From: a virus
DNA length: 64,000 bases
Virus record (IMG/VR): IMGVR_UViG_3300022745_000026
Coordinates: 1 to 64,000 of that record
Reading direction: 5' to 3' (one strand)
Shown here: in pieces, positions 32,568-41,128 of the stretch
Numbering within the stretch: position 1 is the first letter of the stretch
Layout: each line of letters opens with the position of its first letter
Position numbers and translations under genes: made by a program
Notes under the pieces: model-generated
Seen by the model: only the letters and a program-made list of their open reading frames with translations
What the model was told of the DNA's origin: nothing
Database searches by the model: none

Positions 32568-35249
32568 TTAAACCCTAACACACATCAAAGAAATCCAATC
32601 AGACACAGAGGCACCGACTGACAAGGTAGCTGTCTCTTGAAACCCGTCACTAGACCGGCCCCAAAAAGTTCCAGTAGTAGCCTCACGCATCAATGTACCA
32701 TTCTTGTAGAGCGCCTTGATGGTGAAGCCCTTGGGTGCTACGAACGCTGTCTGCGATGCAGTGGCGGTGTAGTCAAAGAACGCAGGCACACGACCCAGCG
32801 CCTTACGTGCAATATCCTTACGGCGCAGTTCGTCACGTAGGTACATCGCTGGGGCATACACCTTGCCGCTAGATGCACCGCCTGTGAGCACCACACCCTC
32901 ATTTGCCGAGAGACTTGTGATTGCGCCAGTGGATGTAGCTTCTGAGTCGATGCGTAGCAGATCACGGAAAGAGGTGCGACCCCATGAGGTGCCCACTTGC
33001 AGCGTGTCAGCCACATCGTCGTAAGCAAGTGCAGTGACTGCTGTGGATGTACCAGCGATGGTGCATTGAGCGTTGGCTTGGAACAGCGGTAGTTCGGTCC
33101 GATAGATGTGAGCGATTTGGTCTGCGCTGGGGGCTGTTGCGGAGATGCGCCAGAGGGCCATAGAACTGCTACCGATGCCGCCGCCACCGTCCACCGCATT
33201 GCACCCAATTCGCAATTTTCCAAGTGCGTTTGTGAGCGTTGTTGCAGCAGCAGCATTCGTAATAGCCGCTTGTATTCCGTTGATATAGAGAATCAAATTC
33301 GTGCCACTTTTAACGGCCGCCACGAATGAAGATACCCCAATCGGTAGTGCTGAAGTTCCAGTAGCGGAGAAATTGCCACCAGAGGTAACCAAGGTAATGT
33401 CAGGCAACCCCGTTGTTGCGGCTACCGATAGTCGCCAGCGAGGGGTGGATGATGTTGCGTCGGCGCGGTCCACCAATACCTGAAGTGGTGTGATGGTCGC
33501 AAGGTTGACCCAACCCATCACACAGAAGTCACCCGTACCAAAGTCCAGATTGGCACTGTAAGGCTGCTCAAGGTAGTTCGATGCACTGAACCCAGAGTAG
33601 GCTACCAAGCCAGCACCCGAGGCCACTGCAGCCTTGGTGAGCGTACCGTTGAGGACGAGTCCGGTGTTCTTGACAGAGCGGTCTGCGTCGGCGAGTTTTA
33701 CGCTGATGTTGTCAAACCCTAAAACTCCACCACTGATATTTGCATCATCCCCGGCACTCACATACATAGAAGTCGCTGTTGCAACAAAATCTAGTGAAAA
33801 ACCTAGAGCACTGGCAGAAAATGTGCTAATAGCTGTAGTCGCAGAGGTACCGGCAGAGTTAGAACCAATACCAACAAATGCCCTGCTTGTTCCGCTTACA
33901 ACCCTTGCGGAACCTTGCAGCCTATATGTTTTTCCAATAACACAGGCCACTGTTGACATCTGACGACCGTAGCCAGCAGATACTGTAACTTGCATCTCTC
34001 CAGCGACAGCGGCGGACGTAGAGGCGTAACTAGCAGACGTGGTCCACCCACTCGTATCCGTAGTGAACGTCCCATTAGTCACCAACTCACCACTGGCCGT
34101 AATAGTCTCGGCTACCGTGTCGGCAAGGTAGGCACCGCGAATATCACCGGGGAGCCAGCCGCTGTTGTAGGCGTTGGTGATGTAGGCAAGCAGACTGTTA
34201 GCAGATACTGCTGGGTTATGTCTCACCGTAGACATACCAGCAGTTGACCCCATTACGGGGTTTTTAGGCCCGACCAACGCAGTGTTGCTTGACCCACCCA
34301 GAGGCCATGCGGTAAAGGGTGTGGTAACTGATGTGAGCGCGAAGCTGGCAGAAATACCAAGTAGTGGAACAAACGTCAAGTAGTTGTTTCCGTTACCTTT
34401 CAACCATAGAGTAGTCCCAGCTATAGAGACATAACTTGCAGCGCTGGTGTTGGCGCTATTCACAACCGTCCCATCGTCCTTAATCACACTCACACCACCA
34501 GCAGTAGCCACAGCAATAGTCGGCACTGGCAAACCCGTTGCGGGGTCTATTGGGGCGGTGTCTAGGACAGTGACGGCTAAGTCGTTGACTACCGGATTCA
34601 CAATAGCAGGAATAGTCCCACTGGTTATAGGCCCTGTAGCTGCATTTCTATTGACGATACGGTTTGCGTTGTACAGGTTCCCATTGGCATTCCTGAACCG
34701 AGTGTAGTCAGACACAAAGTCAGCTTGTGCCAAGTGTAACACTGAACCTACCACAACCTGACCATTTGAGGCTGAAAGTGACGTTAGACTGCCGTTATAT
34801 AGTGTTCCACCACTGGAAGCTGTGAACACCATCCACATCGGCACACCGGGCTGAGTCAAGTCATAAATCACCACCCGTGCAGACTCAGCAATGATAGCTA
34901 CTTGTGCAGGAAATTCCCGCACATTCCCACGATAGACCTGGGTTACTGCAGGGCTGGCGGACCCAAGCTGGTAAAACAAGCCGTCGGTACTGTTCTGGAA
35001 GTAGCTCCCAACCCCTGCCCCTGGTGTGGCCCAAGCTGCCGTAGCCGTAGCTACTTGGCCGAGCCAGTTGGTACCGCCCAAGGTCTCGGTGTACCAAGAC
35101 CTGTCAGCGCATCGCTTGCGCCAAGCGCCACCGTCAGAGTCCTTGCTGGTGTCATATATGATGGACTTTACCACCGTACCCTTATGTATATTTGGGCTGA
35201 AGGCCCCAAGGTTGAGGCTTCCTACTTCCAACGTGTTGTAGTCAATCAT
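32568..35249 (-). CDS. Tail fibre/receptor-binding protein B with LamG and CBM-like modules (893 aa)
   Basis: Residues ~25-60 (K-S-I-I-Y-D-T-S-K-D, R-K-R-C, W-Y-T-E) are shared with the longer fibre at 35,253. A beta-rich central part follows. One carbohydrate-binding-like module is bounded by N-G-T-F-T-T-D-T-S-G-W and F-D-N-I-S-V-K (~390-520). A LamG-like domain follows (Y-S-A-N-L-D-F-G-T-G-D-F) and the end (D-E-L-R-R-K-D) is again shared. It is probably a paralogue produced by duplication. Likely on the outside of the tail tip for host binding. Confidence 0.7.
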   Translation of the reverse strand: MIDYNTLEVGSLNLGAFSPNIHKGTVVKSIIYDTSKDSDGGAWRKRCADRSWYTETLGGTNWLGQVATATAAWATPGAGVGSYFQNSTDGLFYQLGSASPAVTQVYRGNVREFPAQVAIIAESARVVIYDLTQPGVPMWMVFTASSGGTLYNGSLTSLSASNGQVVVGSVLHLAQADFVSDYTRFRNANGNLYNANRIVNRNAATGPITSGTIPAIVNPVVNDLAVTVLDTAPIDPATGLPVPTIAVATAGGVSVIKDDGTVVNSANTSAASYVSIAGTTLWLKGNGNNYLTFVPLLGISASFALTSVTTPFTAWPLGGSSNTALVGPKNPVMGSTAGMSTVRHNPAVSANSLLAYITNAYNSGWLPGDIRGAYLADTVAETITASGELVTNGTFTTDTSGWTTSASYASTSAAVAGEMQVTVSAGYGRQMSTVACVIGKTYRLQGSARVVSGTSRAFVGIGSNSAGTSATTAISTFSASALGFSLDFVATATSMYVSAGDDANISGGVLGFDNISVKLADADRSVKNTGLVLNGTLTKAAVASGAGLVAYSGFSASNYLEQPYSANLDFGTGDFCVMGWVNLATITPLQVLVDRADATSSTPRWRLSVAATTGLPDITLVTSGGNFSATGTSALPIGVSSFVAAVKSGTNLILYINGIQAAITNAAAATTLTNALGKLRIGCNAVDGGGGIGSSSMALWRISATAPSADQIAHIYRTELPLFQANAQCTIAGTSTAVTALAYDDVADTLQVGTSWGRTSFRDLLRIDSEATSTGAITSLSANEGVVLTGGASSGKVYAPAMYLRDELRRKDIARKALGRVPAFFDYTATASQTAFVAPKGFTIKALYKNGTLMREATTGTFWGRSSDGFQETATLSVGASVSDWISLMCVRV

Positions 35250-35252
35250 GAA

Positions 35253-38200
35253 TTAGCTCCGGGTTGTCTGTACACTGACTTGTATGCCAGCGCTGATTCC
35301 AGACGTAAAGGTGATGATGTTTTGGAACCCGTCGCTGCTGACGGAATAATCTGCAGGCGATTTTCGCACAATGCCGTTGACGTAGACAGCTCTTACATCA
35401 CCATTTTTTGCAAGAGTGAATACCGTCTGGCCTGCAGTAGCGTAGAACTCCTGCCAGATCAGCTGCTTGGCCAAGGCTTTGGAGGCTGTGCCCTTGCGGC
35501 GAATCTCATCCCGCAGGTACATTGAGGGTGCGCTGACGTACCCGCTGGTGGTGCTTCCAGTCAGCACTACGCCATCGACAGACGACAGGGACGATAGGGT
35601 AGAGGATGTAGTAGCCTCTGACTCCACACGTAGCAAGTCCCGGAAGCCTGAGCGACCCCAAGACGTGCCTACGTGTGCCGTATCGGTGCCTTCGTCGTAA
35701 GACAGGGCTGTAACGGATGTCGAGGTGCCTGCGATAGTGCATTGAGCACCTGCTTGGAACAACGGCAGTTCAGTTCGGTAGATGTGGGCAATTTGATCTG
35801 CGCTGGGGGCAGTGGCGGAGATGCGCCAGAGTGCGAGGGACGCGAGTGCGGGATTTCCTGCCGCATGATCTACGCCGAGCCTGAATAGTGCCGTGGCGTT
35901 ATTCATGGTAAGCGTTGCAGCGGTAGCCGTGGCAACTTGCACAGCATTAACGTACAAATAGACCGATGCTCCCGACTTCATACAGGCAATGAATGCAGGG
36001 CTTCCAACAGTTACAGCCCCGCCGGAGATTGGTACAGAGGTAGTTCCGTCCGTTGTGGTGAAATTCACAACACCTGTACTAGCTGCAATGTAAGCATAGA
36101 TTCTTGAACCTGATGGGGTTGTGTTTTGTCGCCCAAACAAGTAGCCAAGTGAGGATAGTGAGCTCGGCGTAACCCACCCCATCACACAAAAGTCACCCGT
36201 ACCGAAGTCCAAGTTAGCCGAGTAAGGCTGCTCCAAGTAGTTCGATGCACTGAACCCAGAGTAAGCCGCCAGATTTGCGCCCGAAGCCACAGCAGTCTTG
36301 GTCAAGGTTCCATTTAGTACCAAGCCGTTGTTCTTCACAGACCTGTCAGGTTCGGCGAGCTTTACGGAGATGTTGTCGAAAGCGGTGGTCTGCGTTGCAG
36401 TGCCGCCGTTAAGTAATCCCAAGTAGTGAGTTGTTTGTGTTGCTATAAAGCTGGCAGTGAGTCGCCCAGAAGCTGAAGTCTGGCTATTGACAACCTCACC
36501 TGCATTGGCAGTAGAGTTTGACACCCGCAGAGTAGCATTGGCAGCTGTCCCCGGCGTGATAGTTATACCTACAAAGTAACTACGCCCGACCACACAGGAG
36601 ATTGCTTGATACGCTGCACCAAAGGTCTGCGATGCTGCGATAGTGAGAAGGCCTGCACCGCCAGACTGCACAAAAGTCGCGCCATTAAGAACAGTCCATC
36701 CACTCGTGTCCGTAGTAAAGGTTCCGTTGTTAATCATCTCACTGGTGACTTTACAAGAGATATTGTCAAAGTCGTTGTATTGACCTGTGGAACCGCCATC
36801 ATTACTGAGGGTTATACCAAGGTTTGCTGCTGTTGCGGTGAAGCTCAGGGTGTTAACGCCGGCGGCCAGCCCGCTATATGCGTAGTCTGCACCGTTGACT
36901 CCGCCAGGGCCCAAGCTGATTGATGCAGCAAAGGATGTACCTGTAGCAAAGGTCAAGCTGACAGTATAAGTACGGCCCACCAGCAATCCGGTAATCAGCT
37001 GGAACGCTGTACCAGAAGACCCTCCTGCAGCGATGGTTACCCGCATGGCACCGGATACAACACTCAGGGTAGAGTTTCCAGAGGTCCACCCGCTTGTGTC
37101 TGTAGCGAATGTACCGTTAGTCACCAACTCAGTGCCTGAGCCGTCGGTGATGGTCTCGGCAGTGGTAGAAGCCAAGGCGGCCAAGCGGGAGTCTCCAACT
37201 TGCCAGCCAGTGTTATACGCATTGGTGACCCGCGCCCTCATCGACTTGCTTGGGAAGGCTTTGTTCAGCTTATTGAGCGTGAAGGCACTGTCTATACGAT
37301 GGAATATATAAGGGGCTGCAGGGATGATCTGAGACTGGTCCTCAGCGCCGCCAGAGAATAGATACCCCATACCAGAAGTAGGGGCCCAGCTTGCGGCGAT
37401 AGAGCTTAACTCTTGGAAACGGAAAGTATCTGTAGTGGCGTAGCGATTTCCCATGAACAGTGTAGAACCTACAAACCCGACTGAATCCACACGCTCTGTA
37501 TTCAGACTGTTAAGCACAGTTCCATCTTGCTTGATTACGGATACACCCCCAGCCGTGGCTACGGCAATAGTTGGCGTTGGCAGCCCTGTATAGGGGTCTG
37601 TTGGTGCATTTTCTAGGGTCGTAAGTGACACGTCATTGTTAGTACCTGCAGGCAGGTAAGTGGTGTACAGAACTTGACCCATAACCAAGGTACCGTTACG
37701 GTTGGCTATGTTAGTGATGTAGTAGTTGGAGGCTGTAGCGTGGGTGCGGCTTCCACGGTCTGCAGTGAAATATACTAAAACAGTTCTATCATTCTGAGCC
37801 ACGGCCAAGGTGCCATTGGCGGCTGATAGTGAGTTGTTACTGGCAGCGAAGTAGCCGCCAATTCCATTGGTGAACACCATCCACATGGGGCAGCTTGCCT
37901 GAGTCAGGTCATAGATTACAACCCGTGCGGTCTCAGCTACGACGGCTACAAGTGCGGGAAATTCCCGCGTGATGCCTCGGAATACCTCAGTCGCTGAACT
38001 TACAGCGCTACCTGTCACAGCCTTATACGCAGTAGCCACCGTACCAAGTTCCAGCTGGGCACCCCAGATATAGTGGCCTTGCCCCGTCAGGAATGTTCCA
38101 AGCAGAACAATGTCATGGGTGTTAGCCGCACTTGAAGTGGCGGTATAGGTCATGGAGCAGCGGAACCAGCCGCCGCCCAAAGCCAGGATTGAGGAGGTGC

Positions 38201-39542
38201 AGTTAGTAGCGGTACTGACTGCGCCGGTGTTCAGGTTGAAGGCGGCAGCTGCTGCGCGGGTGGTGTTGTCCAAGCGAACAGTACCGTCCCCGCCAGTACC
38301 TAGCTTAATATAGGCACTATATGTATAGGTTAGGCCAGATGTGACAACAGGATTAGCGTAGACATATGGCACAGCATTAGAGAGTGAGCTTAGCTGTACG
38401 CCAGATACACCGCCATCAGGGGTTAATACAGAAACAACGGTACGTGTCGCAGAAGTATCGGTAGCCCACCCTACGTTAAAGAGTGTGGTATCTGGTAGTA
38501 AGTTTCCATTTAGCCGGTAAAACTTATTATCAGCAGTTAGCTGATACATAGCTCCGCTTGTATCTACTGAAACATCAGCCAGTTTTACAGAAATATTATC
38601 AAAGTCTGCATACTCACCGCTTACCCAGTTGCTACCCCCAGACACAGTAACGAAGGTAGTCGTGGTTGTAGCTACGAAAGAGCCATAAGTTGTAACACCA
38701 GACACAGACCCCATAGTGAGGTTTAATAGGTTACTACCACCAGAGGTAGTTCCAACATAGAGGAACGAATTTTTACTTGCGGCATTGGCAGTGGTGAGGG
38801 TGGCTGTGATGTAATAGGTCTTTCCTACAACCGTGGTGATAGGCGTAGCTTGCGTAGCATTCGGGCCCGCACCGGTGCCAGTCACCCGAATACCCCCAGC
38901 GACGACGGATAGTGTGGCAACTCCACCTACCCATCCACTGGTGTCTGTAGCGAAAGTGCCGTTAGTCACCAGCTCTGGGTTCGCCAGAGACGCAACATAT
39001 GCTCGGGCAGTAGCTTCACTAGGCTGGCGGCCAATCCATCGGCTACCCCCAAGAGCTTCCGTGTACCAACTCTTGTCCGAGCAGCGCTTGCGCCACTCTC
39101 CACCATCAAAATCCTTCGACGTATCGTAGATGATAGACTTCACTACAGCTCCACCATGCAGCATCTTACCGATGCCTGCCAACTGCTCTGCGGGGGCCGT
39201 ACTGGCTGCCCACGCTGCGAGGGCTAAGTCCTTCGCAGCGGCAGCGCTGGCTGCCGCTGTAGAAGTAGCGGAAGCGCTGGCTGCTGCTGCAGTAGCGCTG
39301 GCTGCAGCGGCAGCGGCATTAGTGATGGGGTTTGTAGCAGTGACAACGGCAGAAGCAGCGACGGCAGCGGCAGATGCAACTTGGGCTGCAGTCGTCAGCG
39401 TGTTGTTCTCTACGTTCTGAGCGTTCATGGCCGCAACGGCACCGGGGAGCCAAGCATGGTAGGCATCAGCCCTCACCGCAAAGTTCGGGGTGTCAACCCG
39501 ACTTGGTGCCGGTGTCGTATTGATTGGGATGGTTACGGTCAT
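35253..39542 (-). CDS. Tail fibre/receptor-binding protein A, multi-module (1429 aa)
   Basis: The N-terminus (residues 1-55, P-N-F-A-V-R-A-D-A-Y-H-A-W-L-P) resembles phage fibre attachment regions and is followed by an Ala-rich helix (~60-120). The shared K-S-I-I-Y-D-T-S-K-D block comes next. Three modules each start N-G-T-F-x-T-D-T-S-G-W and end F-D-N-I-S-(V/C)-K. A LamG-like domain and an end domain (D-E-I-R-R-K) are shared with fibre B. Galactose-binding-like folds are inferred from the pattern. Confidence 0.72.
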   Translation of the reverse strand: MTVTIPINTTPAPSRVDTPNFAVRADAYHAWLPGAVAAMNAQNVENNTLTTAAQVASAAAVAASAVVTATNPITNAAAAAASATAAAASASATSTAAASAAAAKDLALAAWAASTAPAEQLAGIGKMLHGGAVVKSIIYDTSKDFDGGEWRKRCSDKSWYTEALGGSRWIGRQPSEATARAYVASLANPELVTNGTFATDTSGWVGGVATLSVVAGGIRVTGTGAGPNATQATPITTVVGKTYYITATLTTANAASKNSFLYVGTTSGGSNLLNLTMGSVSGVTTYGSFVATTTTTFVTVSGGSNWVSGEYADFDNISVKLADVSVDTSGAMYQLTADNKFYRLNGNLLPDTTLFNVGWATDTSATRTVVSVLTPDGGVSGVQLSSLSNAVPYVYANPVVTSGLTYTYSAYIKLGTGGDGTVRLDNTTRAAAAAFNLNTGAVSTATNCTSSILALGGGWFRCSMTYTATSSAANTHDIVLLGTFLTGQGHYIWGAQLELGTVATAYKAVTGSAVSSATEVFRGITREFPALVAVVAETARVVIYDLTQASCPMWMVFTNGIGGYFAASNNSLSAANGTLAVAQNDRTVLVYFTADRGSRTHATASNYYITNIANRNGTLVMGQVLYTTYLPAGTNNDVSLTTLENAPTDPYTGLPTPTIAVATAGGVSVIKQDGTVLNSLNTERVDSVGFVGSTLFMGNRYATTDTFRFQELSSIAASWAPTSGMGYLFSGGAEDQSQIIPAAPYIFHRIDSAFTLNKLNKAFPSKSMRARVTNAYNTGWQVGDSRLAALASTTAETITDGSGTELVTNGTFATDTSGWTSGNSTLSVVSGAMRVTIAAGGSSGTAFQLITGLLVGRTYTVSLTFATGTSFAASISLGPGGVNGADYAYSGLAAGVNTLSFTATAANLGITLSNDGGSTGQYNDFDNISCKVTSEMINNGTFTTDTSGWTVLNGATFVQSGGAGLLTIAASQTFGAAYQAISCVVGRSYFVGITITPGTAANATLRVSNSTANAGEVVNSQTSASGRLTASFIATQTTHYLGLLNGGTATQTTAFDNISVKLAEPDRSVKNNGLVLNGTLTKTAVASGANLAAYSGFSASNYLEQPYSANLDFGTGDFCVMGWVTPSSLSSLGYLFGRQNTTPSGSRIYAYIAASTGVVNFTTTDGTTSVPISGGAVTVGSPAFIACMKSGASVYLYVNAVQVATATAATLTMNNATALFRLGVDHAAGNPALASLALWRISATAPSADQIAHIYRTELPLFQAGAQCTIAGTSTSVTALSYDEGTDTAHVGTSWGRSGFRDLLRVESEATTSSTLSSLSSVDGVVLTGSTTSGYVSAPSMYLRDEIRRKGTASKALAKQLIWQEFYATAGQTVFTLAKNGDVRAVYVNGIVRKSPADYSVSSDGFQNIITFTSGISAGIQVSVQTTRS

Positions 39543-41128
39543 GTGGATAGCCCTTGAATATCAAAGTTGCATAGGGAAGTAGAGTAGTATTCTACATTGA
39601 TGGAGAAGTTTCGGATGTTTCCGAAGGTGGTGAGAGTGGCATATTCAGCCTCATCCGTGGTAATCCATGTGCAGGGTGTGGCCCTAAGCCCTGACAGGGT
39701 GTGGTAGACACTTCCGAGTTGAGCCTTGTCAAACAGCGTATCTACCTTTAGGTCCTTACTGTAGCCCTTCTGAACGAAGGTTGTAAGTCCATTTGCATCA
39801 GTTTTCTTAATGCTGTAGTCAGTGATACCTATAGACGCCCCGTACTGTGAACCACCTAGATCAACTACCTGTCCAATACTTATATGCCCACACTGTACAG
39901 TTGAAGGCCCAGTAATCCTTATAGTTATATAAGATGAGCTATACATAGATAGGCTTGTATCCACATAGTCGGTCTCCTGTATTACAGTGGAGAAGTAGTA
40001 TTGATACCAGTTTGATATATCTGCACCATCCAGGTTCTTCTTGACCACACTCATCAGCGGTCCACCTGGCTCAGACAGCACACTCACCTCAAGCGTCCCG
40101 CCGACCAAGCCGAAGATTCCGATGCCGGAACAGTAACCGGGTTGCAGAATATAAATCTGCTCCATACTGGACGAACTGGCGGTGCTGACCTGGGAGTCGA
40201 AAGCCGCCCAAGTGTTAGATGGCCCCTTGTTCAGCCAGTAAGTCGGCGATAGGTCTGGGGCATGCCCTACGTTAGGGGACAGGATGCACTCCCACACCTG
40301 ATTCAAGTAGGTCACCCGGTCATTGATGGTATAGGTGGTACCCGCTGCGTAGGCCGCATTGGCATCAACCAAGTTGGTGTAAATCAGACCGCCGGTTGTT
40401 ACATCGGCTGCCCGTGAGGCAGTGACGTGGGTTGTAGCGCAGTAGCTGGATAGCCCCCCCTGCTCATACTGTGCTCCCCACAGATAGGCCCCGGAAGCCC
40501 CATCCCCTGCGTATGAGCTGGTAGACCCGCTGACTAATTCAATACGGCTGGTCGCTGAGCCGGTGGTTAAGGCAGTGGCAGTCACAGCGATTCTGTACAT
40601 TCCGTTTGCAAGTGCCGTAACACTGCAGGTCAGCGTACCTGTACTGGTGAAGGCCCCTGTAGCCAAGTCAAATATAGCAAAGTCAGTAGGGGCGAAATTT
40701 GGTGAGTAGCCGGGCGAGATTCCTACTTGACGAGCCCCGGAGTAGGCTTTTATATGAACTGAGAAAGTGTAGGGCTGTCCTGCGGTGACGCTGCGACCTG
40801 CAGACGTGATGGTGTGTGCCCCTGTGCTACTATCCTCGACCAGTCGGTCCATAGATGCAGTGCCATCAGGTGCCGTTGCGGTGTTTACCGCAACGGTGGT
40901 GCCTGTTTTTGTCCATGCTACGTCCCCGAACTGGCTGCTATGAATTTGCAGGTTGGTGGTAGCCAACTCAGCCAAGAACCCATTACACACACCAGTAAGC
41001 GGGTCAAAGGTGATGCGTGGGACATTAGCTGCTGCAGTCTGCAATACCCCAGAGCTATCCACGTAGGTCGCCGTGCTCGCTCTGGAGAATGACCCGGCAG
41101 TCACCGGGGTTGGCTTGATTACTTTCAT
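39539..41128 (-). CDS. Tail-tip/baseplate candidate with CBM-like N-terminus (529 aa)
   Basis: F-S-R-A-S-T-A-T-Y-V-D-S-S-G near residue 13 and N-L-(Q/I)-x-H-S near 58 match N-terminal domains found in phage carbohydrate-binding tail proteins. A G-A-x-L-W-G-A-Q-Y-E-Q-G motif follows near 215. Later parts (V-Y-L-N-Q-V-W-E-C-I-like) resemble CBM5/12 chitin-binding modules. It is ATGA-linked to tape measure and fibre A. Its place after the tape measure suggests distal tail, but no classic distal-tail or gpJ motif is visible. Confidence 0.6.
   Translation of the reverse strand: MKVIKPTPVTAGSFSRASTATYVDSSGVLQTAAANVPRITFDPLTGVCNGFLAELATTNLQIHSSQFGDVAWTKTGTTVAVNTATAPDGTASMDRLVEDSSTGAHTITSAGRSVTAGQPYTFSVHIKAYSGARQVGISPGYSPNFAPTDFAIFDLATGAFTSTGTLTCSVTALANGMYRIAVTATALTTGSATSRIELVSGSTSSYAGDGASGAYLWGAQYEQGGLSSYCATTHVTASRAADVTTGGLIYTNLVDANAAYAAGTTYTINDRVTYLNQVWECILSPNVGHAPDLSPTYWLNKGPSNTWAAFDSQVSTASSSSMEQIYILQPGYCSGIGIFGLVGGTLEVSVLSEPGGPLMSVVKKNLDGADISNWYQYYFSTVIQETDYVDTSLSMYSSSYITIRITGPSTVQCGHISIGQVVDLGGSQYGASIGITDYSIKKTDANGLTTFVQKGYSKDLKVDTLFDKAQLGSVYHTLSGLRATPCTWITTDEAEYATLTTFGNIRNFSINVEYYSTSLCNFDIQGLST

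Noticed and set aside
39130-39420. Ala-rich + strand frame opposite the fibre A N-terminus
   Set aside because: It is the mirror of the Ala-rich helix codons in the fibre gene and lacks start signals.
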